A DNA stretch of 64,000 nucleotides. Source: Stropharia rugosoannulata (lineage: Eukaryota > Basidiomycota > Agaricomycetes > Agaricales > Strophariaceae). Each line of letters starts with the position of its first letter. Positions within the stretch are counted from its first letter, which is position 1. Below, in pieces: positions 11,626 through 23,561 of this stretch. Both the position numbers and the translations under genes were made by a program. The DNA lies in contig JANCIK010000012.1 in the NCBI GenBank assembly GCA_028532985.1, forward strand, positions 744,001 through 808,000, written 5' to 3'. The notes under the pieces were generated by a model. It was not told the DNA's origin. It searched no databases and saw nothing but the letters and a program-made list of their open reading frames with translations.

Positions 11626-13010
11626 ATGTCCAGTGGGTCTGTGGATGAAGCACAGGTGTGTGAGCTGGAGCCCCAATTGGCTTGCGGTGTCGTCTCACCG
11701 CATATCATCAGTACCTCCATGAAGCGCGCCAGCATACAGTTGAGATGTGTTTTTGGATTGCCAGCTTCACTCTAATGGTGCGCCATGTTCGTACGGCCCC
11801 TTTTCACTGTTTCATCGCATTTCTCGGCAGGCATATGATTATCTTTGTACATTTCAGTCAGAAGTAGGTTCGCAAAATCTACCCCGAGATATTCTTTGCT
11901 CAACCCTTGCAGGTTCAGTACGTCTGGAAATGTCGGCGCGCACCGTCCTTAGGCTTCATTCTTTTCTATCTCAATCGTTACCTTCCTTTCGTCGATTTTG
12001 CTCTCGCTTTTCCAAGTCAGTCGTTATTTCCGCGTTATGTTAGAATGCCTCATATTCAAACGCGACGCGTCGACTTAGTCCGGGCATTTGAAGTTTCTCA
12101 GAGGGTGAGGTTTTGTGAAGTAACTTATATTACAAATATATGCTGATATAGTTTCAAGACAACCTCAATCTTGATTCCTGCAATGGCTTGTACTATTCTT
12201 TGACTTTTTAGAAAGAGGGATACCTTACGTTTTGATTCTAGGGATTGGTGTATTTGGAATGCTTGTATCGCAAGGTCAATAATGTCAATTATATGCGGTA
12301 CATAACTGATTACTAACATCGACAATGCTTTAGTTATCATATACCTGCGAACATATGCTATATGGAATCGCAACCGCAGCATTTTCTATATTCTACTGGC
12401 TCTCCTTATGGTAAGATTTGGTTTGTAAAAATGTGCTATAACTCCTCTTTGATGCTTTCTTATCTTACTAGATGGTTTTCATTACGTCGATTGTCGTTTT
12501 GGTGCTACAGATCACTGAAGACCTTATCAATCGTAAGATTCAACCATCTCACTTCTGGCATACCAGGGTAACCTTTGACCGAAGAAACATCTGGGCGGAC
12601 CACGGTTTCTGGGAAAATGATAGTATTGTATTCCAGCATTTTCTCGGGGGAATTTGGTGAGCACAGTCTAGTCAGTTTGGTGTTATAACTAAGAAGAAAT
12701 ATAACCAGTTGTTGTCATTTTGACTATGGTTAAAGCATGTCACCATGGTACGCTTGTGATCCATCTATCAGAAGATTCTCTCATTATGATGTGCATCAGA
12801 TAGTCAACTATCCGCTGTGTGGGTCCGTCAATTATACCAAAATGGGATAATTTTCTGTTTTTGTTTGCTCGGTGAGTTAAGCAGTAACTCTGTTGATCCT
12901 TTCAGCTCTAACGGAGGGCAAGTTTGCAATGCGACCAATATGCTATTAATCGCTGCAGCACCGGTTAGTACCTTTCTCAATTAATAGTGACTTCTGGAGG
13001 TGCCAACTTT
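11626..13010 (+). CDS. DUF6533-like multi-pass membrane protein (model incomplete, perhaps decayed)
   Basis: The N-terminal part is convincing: exons 11626-11655, 11712-11777, 11831-11863 and one from 11913 join in phase. They read MSSGSVDEAQYLHEAR, then WIASFTLMAYDYLCTF, then YVWKCRR and LNRYLPFVDFALAF, matching the start of the basidiomycete DUF6533 membrane family. Further pieces fit later helices: GIGVFGMLVSQ joined to VIIYLRTYAIWNRNR across an intron ending near 12334, then MVFITSIVVLVLQITEDL (12472 on), VVVILTMVKACHH (about 12710) and LYQNGIIFCFCLL (about 12830). I could not close the frame between about 12000 and 12215 or after 12540. This is either a gene with a structure I mis-splice or a decaying one; a transposon sits about 200 bp downstream. 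Role unknown; the family is often compared with receptors. Confidence 0.5.
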
Positions 13011-13206
13011 CTACGTCAGGCAAGTTTAAAGCTCATGTTTATGAGGTGCGTGTTCATCTTCCCTGGTCCCGTTGTTGGAATTTAAATGTCGTTACCTAGT
13101 CTACAACGAAATCTACACTCTGTGTTGTGCAACCGTGTCATTTTTTTAATCCTAAAAAATGCACAAACAACCAGAGACGATGCCCATGCTAGTCGAGGGG
13201 AACAAG
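13011..13206. other. Flank between membrane-protein gene and transposon
   Basis: AT-rich sequence without a gene. It ends in CAAG (13203-13206), the left half of the apparent target-site duplication. Confidence 0.5.
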
Positions 13207-13392
13207 CACTGTAAAAAAAATGGGTAACCTGCAGCCGTTACCCGCATGTAGTTCTACATGCTACAAAATGTAATTGCTAATGCTATAAATTATTTTTTCT
13301 TGTTACATGCATGTACAATATAAGACTACAGAATGTCAGCCCATAAGCTACATGGGCGTAACTAATACAAACTACCGTTACACCACAGCTAA

Positions 13393-13467
13393 AGTTACAT
13401 TGGAATAGCCTTTAATGTTACTTGGAACAGCCTTTAATGCTACTTGAGACAGCCTTTAATGTTACTC
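13393..13467 (+). repeat. Short tandem repeat inside the transposon, three units
   Basis: Three near-identical units of about 23 bp centred on ACAGCCTTTAATGTTACTTG. Subterminal repeats like these are often transposase-binding sites in CACTA-type elements; that role is inference here. Confidence 0.6.
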
Positions 13468-13678
13468 GTATACAACCCATGGAAGTACTTAGGTATTCAC
13501 CAAGTGCCCACGGGGGTTACTTTAGTACATAATGATATTACCGAACGGCGTTATTTGTAACTCGGGTCGGTACCTGTAGGTAATTGAAGGGACTACTTAA
13601 TAAGGTATCGATGGTCACTACTTCGAAGGCAAAAAGAACCTACTCTACGAATATCTTAACTCAATATTGCCTTCACCT

Positions 13679-13750
13679 GGAATCGAACCACCAACCTCCA
13701 GCAACCAGGTGCATAGGCAAAACAGGACGCATTAACCACTTCACCAACAG
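13679..13750 (-). other. tRNA-like sequence (A-box and B-box) inside the transposon
   Basis: On the minus strand TGGTGAAGTGGTTAATGCG (13746-13728) resembles an RNA polymerase III A-box, and GGTTCGATTCC (13689-13679) is a perfect B-box. They are about 40 bp apart. The D- and T-stems do not pair well, and I found neither a clean acceptor stem nor an anticodon loop. It is best read as a tRNA pseudogene or a tRNA-derived SINE head, not a working tRNA. Confidence 0.4.
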
Positions 13751-14641
13751 CATGTGAAATTAATATTAGCATAATAAGTACTGGGGCGTTGCAAGCCCTT
13801 AACCTTACGGTCTTTCTACCTCTTGGGAACCAATGCGGTGTCGACTCCAAGTTGACTCCGGCATTCCTATATGGCCCAAATATGACCCCAGTATGTGCTC
13901 CACTAATATAACTAACCTACCACAATCTGGACTTGTTAAATTCAACAACTGAGAGCCTGGAGGGTTGCTTGAATTGAGCTTGGACAAGTTTTCGTGGGAG
14001 CATTACTTTTTATAAAGTTATAATAGTTGTCCTCATGTTATTCTACAGCAAAAAATGAGCAAAATAAATAATAAAATTGCCAATAAATTCCACAGTCCAA
14101 TTTATCAATGGACTTGATTACACGCACACTCGTGATCATATCAAGGCATACTTCTCACGGCCACAATCTTCCCATTGCCATGTTATATACTTGTTATACT
14201 ATACAATATAGAGCAACTAGAAGAGCTAGAGCAGCAAGAGTGCTTCTGACTTTTGTAAGGTATTAACTAGTGTTACTTTTTGAATGTATCATAAGCATGC
14301 ACACTTCTGTGTGACATAATTTGCTACTTATTGGAAGTAACTTTTAATGTTATTTCTGTGTAGTATATGTTTTTACTTTTTATAGTAACAAACTTATGTA
14401 TCCACAAAGGTTACATCAATGTAGTATATCTTGCTACCTTTGAATTGTAGCCTTAATAGTTACCTAGGTACCCCTAATTGTTGCCTTTTTAAGTAATTTG
14501 CACACATAACAAAAAATTGTATAATTTGGCGCTACAACATTTTGTAACCAGATATCGGGTACAGCACCAACTGGACTGCCTTTTGCTCATATCTGTTACT
14601 TAAGTAACAGCAGTTGGTACCTTTTTTTTTTGCAGTGCAAG

Positions 14642-15592
14642 ACTATCCTTTGGCCATCTTTACCACCGTCTGGAATGACTCGAGCATAAATATATCATCC
14701 ACCCAGAGTGTATCTTACAGTTGGGCTCAGCAACGATGGATAATTTGATTTCTTTGGTTAGTAATAGATATCATAGCGGGCTCTATGCGTATTATTCCCA
14801 AAAACACTTTGGGCTTTCGCAGTATCATTATTATCACGGCTGCCTCTGCAAGACGTCTGTTTTCTCTGATCCTCAGGATAACTGACCAGTACTCGGAGAG
14901 CAAGCACTTGTATCTGACTTGCGTCTCAAGTAGGTGGAGTACATTCCAGAGAGAGTGGTATCCTACCGTCCAGATATTTCACCAAATGAGGTGATTTTCC
15001 GCAAAGATTTCTCATATACGCAAATGGGCTCTTTGATCTTACCTCTCATCCTTTCTTTTCCTCCCTGTTATTTCATCTCTCCTGTTGGAGTCTTTCAAAC
15101 TCACGACGAAGCTCTGAGTGCAAGAGACTAGAGCAATTAGAGCAGAATCTCGGTAGACTATTATTGGAATATCAGGGGTACATTGGAAAAAAAGATATCA
15201 AGCTTTTCCCGTTGCTAACCTGGAACTGGAATTTTGCGAAGAATGAATAAACGTCCTCTTCAACCGTTCAAGGACAAACTCCAGGATATCATGGCTCGTG
15301 TCACTTTAGAGAATTTTGACAGCATCGAGCACTGCTATTTAAGTATAGACACCTCAGCCTCAAAACAAGTTTTCCACCACCGGCCTTCTTGTGGGTCCAA
15401 TGTCCATGTTGAGTTTATGTCTACCCCTTTAAAAGCACACGTGAGGGGGTGACGTCATGTCTGCTGACGTAGGACACCACCGCGCGACAGCCGCAACGTT
15501 TCTCGCAATTACATATTTGTTGCATATTTGTCTCGCCCGCTTCTTACTTCTTGTCCATCCTATCCTACAGCCCCCGTTAATATCTTCGGGAC
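14642..15592. other. Intergenic
   Basis: Sequence right of the transposon up to the next start codon. No gene supported. Confidence 0.4.
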
Positions 15593-18500
15593 ATGGTGCA
15601 CCGCTCAGCAGACTCGCGTCTATTGATAAACCTTCTTCAGCAAGAAAAGGACTATTCGAAGCAGTTGGGCCAAATAATCGAGTTCTCGAATGCTTCTCTG
15701 GCTTCATTTGCGGCGTATGCGGCTGCATCGTCTCCTCCGACCTCTCATATTATCATGGACATTGCTGGGGCGTTAGCAGGGGCCGATGAGGCGCTGAGGA
15801 TGTACGCAAAGGGCGTTGACGAATGGAGGGAGGCCATGCGGGCTCTCAAGGACGCGGAAGAAGAGGTCGGAAACATCATGCGAGACAGGGAGATTCTGTT
15901 CGTGGTCTGGTTTCAAAAATCTATACATTTACTTACTCCAGTCAACTTCAGGGTGACACGGTTAATCAAGGCGTCGAAACCGACAAAGACAGGCTCTGGC
16001 AGCATTCGCGAGTCTCTGCTACTCTCAAACCAGCGGTTTCCATCCTCTTCATCGCTCTCCTTGTCGGCTAGTGGTCAGGGAGACTCGCCGTCGCCGCCTC
16101 CTTCAAGTGAGCTCAAATACATCATCAGCAATTACTTACCTTACATTATTGTCAGGACCGCTTTCATCTTCATTTTCTTCCACCACGAAGCTGGCTGCTG
16201 CCCAGGCGGAACTGCAAGCATGTGAAACACACCTCGCTTCTAAAGAGCGAGAGCTGTCGGACAGGCGCAACGCAACTATACGCGATGGTATGGGCATTCG
16301 AATGAGGGCGATGGTGGAATGCGGTAACGCGTGGTCCGAATTGGGTAAAAGCGCGCTACATAGTCTTGAACAACTGCATGCGGACTCGGGTTCAGGTTAG
16401 TCTCTCTACTATTTTATGGGAGCCGTCTTCCCTAACAGTCATCCCAGAGCAAAGACCCTCAGCGCCCTTGCAATTACAAGAATCCGATTCTTTTCGCCCC
16501 TCATTAGATTTCTCCTCCATTGGACCTTCACAGTCAGCCTCACAAATCGGACACACTGAACTTCCACCACCGGTCAGCATGACCGCGGTTATGAACTCCG
16601 TCTTACTTGGCAACGCGACGCGGACAGAGTCTGGCAACGAGCAAACAGATACACACGGCCAACGGCCTCCGTCACACCAGTCGAGCGTAACAACCTCTTC
16701 CATATTCTCAACCCCGGCAGTTCCCGCGACATATCAGATCGAAACTGTTACTTATGCCCCTGCAATCGCAGTTCACGTTGCTGGAAAAGATGGAAGCACT
16801 CCACCTGTTGAACCGCGCCAGGGCTTTCCTTCCATTCCTATGCCAGCACCTCACGCGTTGGAAGGATATGCGTATGACATTCCGACAGCAACGAATGAGG
16901 CAGGTGATCCATCTCGAATGGAAACACACTCGAGGTCAAATTCAGGTTACTCTACACCTCAAGCAGCAGGACAAAATTCTGTCATCCCTATGCGACATGT
17001 TTTGGAAAGGCGCATAACAGAGGACTCACAAGAGGAACGCCGGGCGAATTCAAGAGAGCAAAGCGAGGTTAGCAGTTTAGAGGAGATAAAGGACGAGAGG
17101 AAACTGGTGGAAGAAGGTAAATTGGCCCTGGTCGAGAATCCGCGATTTATGTCCGAGGCAAGGAGGCGGGAAATAGAGAATGAGAAGCAGAAGCAGAAGG
17201 GAGAGGAGATGGAGAAATATAAGAAGGAGAAGGGAAAGGAGCGCGATGTTAGCGAGGCGACACCTGTTCGCGAACGCGAGAAAAAGCGCTTCGGCCTGTT
17301 CCAATCGTCCAAGCACGACCGCGGTCCTGTTCAAGACCACCCTGCTGTGTTGGCATCCACTCCTGAAGCTACACATGCTGTTGACAAAACCGCTTCTGAC
17401 AAAGGCTCCCCTTCCAAGGGCTTTTTAGGAGGTCTGCGCGGTCTTTTTGGAGGTAAGTCACCAAGTGCCTCCGGACACCAATCCCTTTTCCGCACACCTA
17501 TCGTTTCCCCCCATCGCAAAGAAGATCAGGACTCGGAAGACCGCGAGTTTGACTCGGATACGGAAGTCTCACCGGCCAAGGGACAGAGTAAAGGCCTCCA
17601 GGGTCTCTTCCGCCCTTCGGAAAAGAGCAGAGCCGCCTCTTCCTCCGGCCGCTGGGAAACGCGCACGGACAAGAACCTGAAGTCTTTAACCAGACAAAGG
17701 AGTTACGATGAAGAACTGGTGAAGCCACCCCCTAACAAATACGGGGGTGGCCTGGCTGGCGCTACAGTTGCCCAGGCTGGCATCGTGAATGCAACTGGGT
17801 TGAAGTACCGTACGCGCACATCCAGTGACGTCAACGTCAGCGCATCGCGGGATGAGGGTCAGGCTACGTCTGGCGGGCGAAGACTAAAGAAAGCGCGCGC
17901 TGCTGGTCAACCTGCGTCGAACCCTATGAGCAGTGGTAATGCTCTTCACGCCTCCACTTCGGCTTTAACGGCGCCAGCTATAACACAGCGAAGTCAATCT
18001 GCTTCTATGCAGACACCTGTCGAGTCGTCGCCTGCGAAACCCAAACATCGCAGAAGTGCAAGTGTCGATCCCAAGGGAAATCGCAAGAGTTGGACTGAGC
18101 CAAGCGATGTAGAAGGAGATGGGATGATTGTTGACCTTGGCCGTCGAAGGAGAGTTGCCAGCGAAGTCGGAGTGATGACGCCTGCTCAGACCCTAGTTGA
18201 GCCGAGGAAGACTAACTCTGCGGTCGGTACCGCTCTTCCTCAGAGAAAGCCCGACATTTTCGAGGTGACGACACAGCATGCTCAAGGTTACTCGAGCGAT
18301 ACCGTGGCTGGTAAGGCAGGTACAACCGGTGTCACGAAGAAGAAGAGTTTGAGCAAGAAACGTGCACCTGAGGTCGTTCCGTCCGCCGCGCCTCTATATA
18401 CCATCTCTGCACCTCCAAGTGTTGTGACTAACAACAGTGCTGTGTCTGCACCAATGAAGAAAGCAACACCAATACCCCCCGTAGCGTCCGCCGTGCAGCC

Positions 18501-20055
18501 TACACAACGTTCCGCGCAAACGGGAACAGCGACAGTACTTATGGCTGGCGGTGAAAAGCCTAGCGGTGTTCTGAAGCCTCAGCGAGGGTGGGATGCACAT
18601 GCACAGGCTCCGAGCGGTGGGCTCTCCCGCAACAATTCGGTCCTCAGCGCAGTGTCAGCACCATCAGGTGGGATAAGTAAATCTAAGAAGTCGACGACAC
18701 TCGGACATGGGATGGGTGGCGGTGGAGGAGTGGCACGGAGGGCGTCCCTTACGGGGAGCGCACCTATGCCGATCAAAGGAGAAGCTCCGGCTTCGGGTAC
18801 GGCGTCCCAACCGCCTGTTTTCCAACCACTCCAACCTGCTCTGAACTTAATGAGCATCGTTGAAGACGTTGCACGCACAAACCGAGAGGGTTGGCAACAA
18901 GGCAAAGGCAAATCGCACAATATTGAGGTGGTAAAGGCACCACCAGCCGTCGGCCGCAGCACTTTGGAGGCGCTTGTGCCGTCAGATATCAGGCATTTAT
19001 CAGGAAGCTCTACCACGACGTTGGGGGGAGAGGCTCCAATATCCTCTAGGACCGGGATGTTTGAGATCAAGGCCCCTGGATCTGTGTTTGACCAGCGGAA
19101 GGAGACTGATATTTCAAGGATGAAATCGCTAACTGTAGATCACTCCTTCAGATCTGGTTCACCGAAAGCGACCGAAGGCAACCCGCTTCATGCACCCCAT
19201 GATACTCGAATTTCAGGCAAAGCGCCCTTGCGGAGCGCCCTGAGGAATTCAAGTCGATCTCCCTCACCTGCCACCGGACATGCCTTAGTTCACCGTGCGG
19301 CAGGTGCATCAGGTCATGACGGTATTGCGCAGCCACCCCCAGTTAATGGTGCCTTACCTTGGGGTTCTGACGGGACATTGAAGCAGCCACGGAAAGTCGA
19401 CCAAGGCAAGTCTATACCAGTCACAGAAGATGTTGATCCCTCGGGTGACTCTTCATCTGAAGTGTTCTACTCGGACTTGGAAGAGTACGAGCGCGAAACG
19501 GTACCTCCGCCTGTTTCCGTGGCCAAAGCACCTGTTCAACCCTCTTCCGCTAAACCCAATCCCAAGATGACTGAAAAAGGCGGGAAAGCGCCTGCAACGG
19601 TGGGTATGAATGGCCACGCTGACTCTAATGTGCATCCGGGAAAGACTCCCTCAGAGCTCTCCCATTCCTCAAACTCAACATATGTCGGGTCTGCTCTCCG
19701 CTCGGGCGTAGAGTACGTGGACGCGACACCGCGCCGAAGAAAGAGTGTGCGCGTGTCGCTGCAGCCGACATTCTCCCCTTCACCTCCCGCTATCGAAGAA
19801 GATGATGTTGTTGAACAGCGCTACCAACCTTGGGCATCTCCACAGGACGGGAGACAGAAGGCGCCAGCAGCTCTTCCTGCGCCGATTCCAGTGCGCGCTG
19901 CGGGGGCCAAATCGCCCACAGTTGCGGCGCAGCTCGATATCTGGGCAGATTCAAGTGACGAAGACGAGCAATATGCGAAAGCGAAGAGGCTCCTGAGTCG
20001 CGCAGCCAAGAAGGAGAAAAATGTATCACTCCTGGTTGCGAATCGTGGGCAATGA
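15593..20055 (+). CDS. Large protein with helical (BAR/IMD-like) N-terminus and disordered tail
   Basis: Exons 15593-15897, 15952-16106, 16156-16395 and 16448-20055 give 1,435 residues. About residues 1-110 and 155-235 are predicted helical and charged (LINLLQQEKDYSKQLGQII, DAEEEVGNIMRDREILVTR, AELQACETHLASKEREL). This resembles the membrane-curving BAR/I-BAR fold placed at the start of several basidiomycete proteins. The rest is Ser/Pro/Ala-rich and low in order. A Lys/Glu-rich likely coiled coil lies near 435-515, then two Gly-Phe motifs (GFLGGLRGLFGGK, GLQGLFR). There are many basic-Ser sites such as RRRVAS or RRASL that could be phosphorylated, and an acidic patch near the end (WADSSDEDEQ). 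Likely cytoplasmic and membrane- or cortex-associated. Domain naming is inference from pattern only. Confidence 0.85.
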
Positions 20056-20631
20056 AGCTGAAGATCTATCTGAAATACGTTCGTCCACACTTTTCAAGTT
20101 ATTATTACATTGTAATCACATCCAATCGCTCCTTCTTTATATCTTTCTTTCTTTTGTTGGTTTATGCTGCATGTTTTTCTTCTGGGTCGAATTTACATTA
20201 TGGTCGCATACATGGACACCTTTCTTAGCTACACATTCAGTTCACATCTCCCAATACATTTACAATATCTGACTACTCTCATCTTATTTAGCCATTTCCA
20301 AGTATTTTTATAAATTGCATATTCTTCATTATACTGCATTCTTTCTTGCGTAGCTCTTCATATCATAGTTGATGCGTTGATTATGGGTTGTAACGACGCG
20401 AACAGAGTTGTTCCAGAAAGTGGTCAATGCGGCGGGACTTTCTGTAGCATTACGTAATCTGAGTAGATTTCAATCTCAGTGGCATAGCACTTATCCTGCA
20501 ACCCCCCAACAACATCAACACTTTTCTCTCAACAAGACGCTCTGACGGCTGCTCGACACGACAATCGTTGCATATTTACCATTAAACCGGTGTACTTCTG
20601 TGAACATCTTTAACATACGACAAGATCAACC
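20056..20631. other. Intergenic; upstream of SUMO
   Basis: The 3' flank of the preceding gene is T-rich. Pyrimidine-rich stretches (TTTTCTCTCAAC near 20521) precede the SUMO start, as often in highly expressed basidiomycete genes. No gene supported. Confidence 0.4.
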
Positions 20632-21247
20632 ATGTCCGACGAGGAGCATCACAACCAAGATCCCGAGCCCAAGGTCGAGGACGTTAACGCCACGATCAAC
20701 ATCAAGGTGAATAGCGGCCTGCCCACTGTTGTATGTAATATAGGACATATCTCATTGATTGAAATTAGGTTGTAAGCTCGACTGGCGAAGAGGTCTTTTT
20801 CAAGATTAAGAGGAGCACCAAGCTGAGCAAGCTTCAGGGAGCGTATGCCAGCAAGGTGGGCAAGGATGTGGGAAGCATCAGGTCAGTGCCGCGTTCGATT
20901 TCTGCTGGATCGGCCTTGCGCGGCGACCACTGTATGCGCTCGCGCTCGGGGGCAACTATCAACGCAATTACTGTGTCCTCTTAGCGCGAGGATTTCTTAC
21001 GTTGTGTTTTATCCATCTTCAGGTTTTTGTACGATGGTGCCCGGATACAAGACGATGACACGCCCTCGTCGCTTGAAATGGAAGATAACGGTGAGTGTCC
21101 CTTCGCCACTATCGTTGAATGTCCGTACTCATAACCATCTTCGCCCTAGACACGATTGACGTTATGGTGGAGCGTACGTGTTTTTCTCGAATCAGATTGA
21201 CGAAAATGTATTCAAACACTCTTGTTACAGAGGTCGGAGGGCATTGA
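20632..21247 (+). CDS. SMT3: SUMO (small ubiquitin-like modifier)
   Basis: Ubiquitin-like protein conjugated to lysines of nuclear and cytosolic targets. Exons 20632-20706, 20769-20881, 21023-21090, 21150-21173 and 21231-21247 give 98 residues. The sequence shows the disordered acidic N-terminus, the beta-grasp core (INIKVVSSTGEEVFFKIKR, FLYDGARIQDDDTPSSLEM, DTIDVMVEQ) and the C-terminal GG followed by a single His. A Ulp/SENP protease would need to remove that residue to expose Gly97. The last two exons are only 24 and 17 nt long, so gene finders can easily miss them. SUMO is usually single-copy and essential in fungi. Confidence 0.97.
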
Positions 21248-22049
21248 TGGCGACTTTGTGAATAAAGCTGTTAAACTCATGTATCGATCACTTCTGCTTT
21301 GCCTTCCACTGAAGGATGGAATCTACACTCCCTTTTACTCCTTTATTGTATACTTCATTGGTATCTCAGTCATTTTTTTGCCGGCTTTTGCTGCATAACG
21401 GTCGCGTTTTTAAGCTTACAAAAATTTAGGCACCTTCGATTTTTTGTAAGTGACTCATCGTCATCACGCGCTTCTCTATGGATGGCAGTCATCCAAAATT
21501 ATCACTTACAGCATTGTCTAAACAGCACTCATCCGTAACGAACCGAAGAGGTTTGGGAGGCCGCAATTACTATGGGAAGGCCGTTATCTGGACATCGCCT
21601 TTCGTTAACCTGACTGATTGAACTTGCATCACGCCCTTGAGAATGCTCTGGACCTCTCCACACGGTATATCTTCTGGCTTACATTCTTGCTCGTTCGTGC
21701 TCATCCCGGCTCGGAACTTCAAGGTAAAGTTAAAAGATTCCTAGTCCTGAATGTTCTGGACTTTTCAGAGCTTAAATGTTAACTCGTTGCACATAAGTGA
21801 GTGCTTAACTACCTGATCGATCTCAGAGCGCAGAAATATGCTTGTGCCCCATAGCTCACGACCAAATAAGAGTATGGATGTGGGGTGAATAAGTTACTGA
21901 ACTATCCTCATCACCGCTTTCGTCATCAAGCATGGGTTAGATTTTTTAAGAGTGAGTACACAAATTGTTCTTCGAATAATGTTTACTGAGCAGCCAACAA
22001 GCGTCCCGTTGGTTTCTAAAACTGTAAGGCATATCTTGTTTTATAATAT
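21248..22049. other. Intergenic between convergent genes SUMO and peptidase
   Basis: No gene supported. Both neighbours end here, so the stretch should hold two 3' untranslated regions. Confidence 0.4.
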
Positions 22050-23561
22050 TCAGGTGCTCGGGAGAGGGAAGCCAGCAGGACTCTTGAAGCCATTCTTACC
22101 CACAGCGCGGACTCCCATTTGCACATTATCCTTCGACAACTGCACCGTGACGGAATTCACTAGGCCGACCTCTATCACGCGGTTCCACTGAGGAAGATCG
22201 GCTTCTCTCCAGACCACTTCGTACCCGGCGATCTCGTCCTGGTTCGGGTCAACATCCCAAGTCAATGTCGAGTTGTTCGTTAGGACGCTGGTGTCTATGA
22301 GCACATTCGTTGGCGTTCCAGGTGCCTGAGCCAGGGACCAGATCGCCGCGCCGTTGACCTTAGCCACTCGTGCATTAAACTCGAAGTCGCAGAATTCTGA
22401 TAGATCGCCGAACTGCACTCCGTTAACAACACGTACATCTTGGTGTTGGTGTGCGAAGTTCTCATGGGGCTCTGTGAAACGGACAGCTGGGAATCCCTGG
22501 TCTAAGAAAGACTCGTGGTCGCCTCCACGCAGGAAACGATCCGGTCTGAAGATCGTGCGCACTGAAGATAATGTATCCATCATCTGAAGCCTATTTGCAG
22601 AGATGTATCAAACACATACCGTTCATTTGCGTGACGCCATTCTGGGAGACCTCAGCAACAAATCGGCCCAGTTGGTGTGCAGGGGAATCGTTCTCCCCTC
22701 CGATTGAAATCAACACGTTGTTCTCCGACGCTGTATTTGCGGGCGGGATTCCTGATACAAAGAGGCGAATGGAAAAGGGGTCGCTCATGCCTGGATCTCC
22801 TTTCGACGCCCCGACGATGTCGTTGTCTAGCATGCCTTGCACATCGACGCCTTGTTCTTTAAGGGTCTTGGCCATGAACGCAGAGCCGAACAGGCCCTGT
22901 TCTTCACCAGCGACAAGAGCAAAAACGATAGTCGCAGCGGGCTGGTGTGTCGCCATAACTCTAGCGAGTTCCATGGAAATAGCCACTCCAGAGCCGTCGT
23001 CATCGGCCCCAGGCGCATCGTTAGTGTTGTCAAGTATATCCGTGTTTCTTGAGTCGTAGTGGCCAGAGACGACGTAGACTCGGTTGGGCTCCTTCGAGCC
23101 GACCAGGGTGGCGAAGATGTTGGTGATCACAGTCGCGTTCGGCAGCGACTCGGCGGGCTCCTGGGTGAACGTCTGCACGGTGACGTTCATGCGCCCATTG
23201 GAAGGTGCAGCGAGCTCGCGCATCTGCGCTGCGAGCCAGTCCCTGGAGGCGCCGATGCCCCGCACGGGGTCGGTCTGGTTAGAGGCTGTGTGGCGCGTGC
23301 CGAAGGAGACGAGCTTTTCGATTATCGCCTGGATGCGGGCGGGGTCTATCTGGTTGAGCATGGAGGTTAACTCTGAATCAGGCTGTTGTGCGACGAGGAC
23401 GTTTCCTGGACCGGGCGGCCATATTGTCAGTGGCTCCATGAGCGACTGGGCGTAGGCTGTGTCCCTGTGCGTCAGTGTAAAGTCTCTATTGTGATCTTCA
23501 TGGAACACCCACCCCCAGCCGCCATTAAGGTGAGGATGAAATATTTCTGCGCAAGAAGCAT
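22050..23561 (-). CDS. Secreted M28-family metallo-aminopeptidase with C-terminal FnIII-like region
   Basis: Exons 23561-23513, 23456-22620 and 22561-22050 give 465 residues. The start was set at 23561 because the first exon then supplies a signal peptide (MLLAQKYFILTLMAAG joined to AYAQ, cleavage likely after AYA). M28 zinc-site motifs appear in order: SGHYDSR (His about 149), GADDDGSG (Asp about 168-169), VAGEEQG (Glu-Glu 201-202), LDNDIVG (Asp) and HENFAHQHQD (His). The family uses two zinc ions to release N-terminal residues from peptides. After about residue 375 a segment with LTWDVDPNQDEIAGYEVVWRE looks like one fibronectin type III domain, which may bind polymers or walls. Likely role is extracellular protein digestion. 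Confidence 0.92.

Larger units (their letters stand above)
13207..14637. mobile_element. Non-autonomous DNA transposon with CACTG terminal inverted repeats
   Basis: The left end (13207) reads CACTGTAAAAAAAATGGG and the right end, reverse complemented from 14637, reads CACTGCAAAAAAAAAGGT. Both continue into matching CTGC and GTTAC blocks, so the inverted repeats extend over roughly 35 bp with mismatches. CAAG occurs directly outside both ends (13203-13206 and 14638-14641), as expected for a 4 bp target-site duplication. The 1,431 bp interior has no long open frame, so the element needs a transposase from elsewhere. It contains a unit with AGCCTTTAATG three times near 13393-13465 and many GTTAC/GTAAC words. 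The termini suggest the CACTA/CMC or KDZ superfamilies, but without a transposase I cannot decide. Confidence 0.75.

Noticed and set aside
13679..13750. Functional tRNA gene
   Set aside because: Only the two promoter boxes fit; stems do not pair and no anticodon loop can be drawn.
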